From Haloarculaceae archaeon (GTDB taxonomy: Archaea > Halobacteriota > Halobacteria > Halobacteriales > Haloarculaceae), in contig JAQCMX010000280.1 of assembly GCA_028274885.1 (NCBI GenBank), forward strand, positions 1 through 6,736: a DNA stretch of 6,736 nt. Direction: 5' to 3'. The first letter of the stretch is position 1. The number at the start of each line of letters is the position of its first letter. Below are positions 5,505 through 6,736 of the stretch, piece by piece. The position numbers were made by a program, and so were the translations under genes. The notes under the pieces were generated by a model. It was given only the letters and a program-made list of their open reading frames with translations. It had not been told where the DNA came from and made no database searches.

Positions 5505-5527
5505 CCAACTTAGACAACTATTCCTGT

Positions 5528-5998
5528 ATGACATCACCCGTCGTGTTTCTCAGCGGTCTCGGCGGTTTACTTGCAGCCGTGGGTATCGTCGGATTGCTCG
5601 CCCTCGTGCCGGACGATCCGGACGCACCCTCGACAACCGGCAGGGTAACCGAGATCGGTATTGCAGACGTGACCAGCGATACCTTCGACGAGCGAGCGGA
5701 CAACAAACAGTTCGCGCCGGAGATCAGCTACAGCTACGAGGTCGACGGCGAGCGCTACCAGGGCCAGGGGCTCCACTGGGAGGGCACCGTCTCCTACGGG
5801 GCACCCGCCCAGGTGAAATCGGCACTCGAACCCTACCTCGAAGACGACGACGTGACGGTCTATTACCGGGCCGACGATCCCAGCCAGTCCTGTCTCGAAG
5901 GGGAAAGCTCGGTATTCGGCAGGACAGAGTTTCTGTTCGCGCTCGTCGTCGGTGTGGCTCTGTTACTCGGTGCCGGTGGGCTGTTCGTGATGGGTTAG
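5528..5998 (+). CDS. membrane-anchored DUF3592-like protein
   Basis: This is a 156-residue protein with a hydrophobic helix at each end (about 5-27 and 134-155) and a soluble beta-rich middle. The middle segment, with ISYSYEVDGERYQGQGLHW and VTVYYRADDPSQSCLE, matches the DUF3592 pattern: an extracytoplasmic or membrane-flanked domain of unknown function with a conserved V.VYYNPxDPS.S-like strand. The start at 5528 gives a natural N-terminal membrane segment. The longer frame from 5432 adds 32 residues unlike the family. Its TAG stop overlaps the stop of the convergent GIDE-domain gene (bases 5995-5998 read TTAG). Cys122, after the DPSQS motif, is the only cysteine. No biochemical role is established. 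Confidence 0.82.
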   Translation: MTSPVVFLSGLGGLLAAVGIVGLLALVPDDPDAPSTTGRVTEIGIADVTSDTFDERADNKQFAPEISYSYEVDGERYQGQGLHWEGTVSYGAPAQVKSALEPYLEDDDVTVYYRADDPSQSCLEGESSVFGRTEFLFALVVGVALLLGAGGLFVMG

Positions 5999-6717
5999 AG
6001 GACGCCCGCAGCCTCGGCAAGGACGTACGCACCCCCAAGCAGGCTCAAAATTCCGACGAGCAGCGTGACGACTGCCCGCGAGCCAGCTTCCGCAACTGCT
6101 TCTGTTCTGTCTCCCGTCCCAACCCGGAACTGAACGTCCCGTCCGTCGCCGACGTAGATGTCGTCTGGCCCGTCGCCGTTCGACTGGCTCTGGCCCCAGA
6201 CGTGAACCGTCTCACCCACGTCGATCCGGTGCTCGGTTATCTTGATCCGCTGGTCTGTCGACTTCTTGTGTCCGCCGGCATCGTCTCTGTCCACCGAGAG
6301 ATTCGCTCCCGCCGGATCGACTGCGACTGACCCCGACTCGTCTTCGATTCGGAAGGGCACGTGGTCGTGTTGGTGGTCGAGATGGTCGCGGTCACGCGAC
6401 TCGTCGATAGTGTCGCTGTCGTGGTCGCGTTCGGTGATTCGCGTCTTGTTGTAATCGTAGAGGAGGCACTCGGTTTCCGTGTGTGGTGACTCGACGGTAT
6501 CGTCGATGGGCTGTGCTTCCCCTTCGAGTTCGACAACGCCCGTGTCCCGATGGACCTCTCCAGCGGGGGTGACCTCGCTTTCGAGGAGGCTCCTGAACAG
6601 CGTGACGACTCCCCCTGTGTTCGCCAGAATGTACACGCCCAGTGCAATCCCTCCGACCCCGAGGATGAGCGTCTGTGTATCCCCTGACTGTAGCGGTACT
6701 GATACCGGTTGCCACAT
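5995..6717 (-). CDS. GIDE-domain (MUL1-like) two-TM membrane protein
   Basis: This 240-residue protein has a transmembrane helix near each end (about 16-36 and 212-234) flanking a GIDE-type domain. The conserved pieces are GEVHRDTGVVELEGEAQPID (53-72), TETECLLYDYNKT, VPFRIEDESGSVAVDPAGANL (120-140), and GETVHVWGQ (168-176). GIDE domains are best known from the mitochondrial ubiquitin ligase MUL1. Prokaryotic versions lack the RING finger, and none is seen here, so the common label E3 ubiquitin ligase should not be taken literally. A His/Asp-rich insert (99-119, five His) sits before the VPF strand and could bind metal. The ATG at 6717 is the only start after an in-frame TGA in the 19 bases upstream, so the gene is complete. 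Its promoter is outside the window. Confidence 0.85.
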   Translation of the reverse strand: MWQPVSVPLQSGDTQTLILGVGGIALGVYILANTGGVVTLFRSLLESEVTPAGEVHRDTGVVELEGEAQPIDDTVESPHTETECLLYDYNKTRITERDHDSDTIDESRDRDHLDHQHDHVPFRIEDESGSVAVDPAGANLSVDRDDAGGHKKSTDQRIKITEHRIDVGETVHVWGQSQSNGDGPDDIYVGDGRDVQFRVGTGDRTEAVAEAGSRAVVTLLVGILSLLGGAYVLAEAAGVL

Positions 6718-6736
6718 ACTTGCTACGTACGTTCAC

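Larger units (their letters stand above)
5256..5527. other. divergent intergenic region with several perfect inverted repeats
   Basis: These 272 bases separate the leftward KaiC-like gene from the rightward DUF3592-like gene, and no convincing gene lies in them. In addition to the promoter elements at each end, I see three inverted repeats: GACAGCA-N6-TGCTGTC (5333-5352), GAGTC-GCCT-GACTC (5387-5400), and CACATCG-C-CGATGTG (5420-5434). There is also a direct repeat TCTGTAC at 5450-5456 and 5482-5488, 32 bases apart. Open frames through this region (such as an N-terminal extension from 5432) lack any similarity to the downstream protein family. Confidence 0.6.

Noticed and set aside
5432..5527. 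N-terminal extension of the DUF3592-like protein
   Set aside because: The extra 32 residues are unlike the family and run through an inverted repeat and the probable TATA box; ATG 5528 has suitable promoter spacing.
5434..6330. 298-codon forward frame across two genes
   Set aside because: Arg-rich frame out of phase with the DUF3592-like gene and antisense to the GIDE gene; no domain signal.
1..6736. CRISPR array, insertion sequence or integrase
   Set aside because: No regularly spaced direct repeats and no transposase or recombinase motif were found on either strand.

Overview
The window looks like a haloarchaeal (class Halobacteria) chromosome segment. The DNA is GC-rich, codons favour GAC/GAG/GTC, and the proteins are strongly acidic. 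Several start codons have an archaeal TATA-like box about 25-30 bases upstream and no Shine-Dalgarno sequence, as expected for leaderless transcripts. The histidine kinase also carries the RHNVRND-type phosphoacceptor box common in haloarchaeal kinases. I cannot name the genus.

Layout. Bases 1-255 (+) hold the 3' end of an IscA/HesB-type Fe-S carrier gene. It converges, with interlocked stop codons, on a dodecin flavoprotein gene (452-252, -). Bases 453-777 contain no credible gene. They carry the dodecin promoter, with a perfect palindrome over its TATA box, and a forward-strand TATA box followed by a compact series of perfect inverted repeats (591-707) that may encode a small structured RNA. 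A four-gene minus-strand series then reads from right to left: a KaiC/RecA-like protein with a degenerate P-loop (5255-4416), a ribbon-helix-helix/coiled-coil/zinc-ribbon protein (4322-3357), a long acidic protein with four [DN]PF motifs and a C-terminal Cys cluster (3360-2503, TTG start inside the previous stop), and a 7TM-PAS membrane histidine kinase (2457-778). The divergent intergenic region 5256-5527 holds promoters and several perfect inverted repeats. On its right is a small membrane-anchored DUF3592-like protein (5528-5998, +). This converges, again with interlocked stops, on a two-TM GIDE-domain protein with a His/Asp-rich insert (6717-5995, -).

How they may work together. IscA and dodecin are ordinary housekeeping or stress genes. 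The KaiC-like, RHH/coiled-coil and DPF-motif genes look like a conserved haloarchaeal regulatory or structural cassette, with the last two translationally coupled. The histidine kinase follows after about 45 bases with its own probable promoter and no response regulator in view. The DUF3592 and GIDE proteins are both membrane-anchored with a soluble beta-rich domain and may act in the same envelope process. These links are inferred from gene order. The most unusual items are the candidate structured RNA at 588-710, the palindromes placed on promoters, and the uncharacterised KaiC-like/RHH/DPF cassette.
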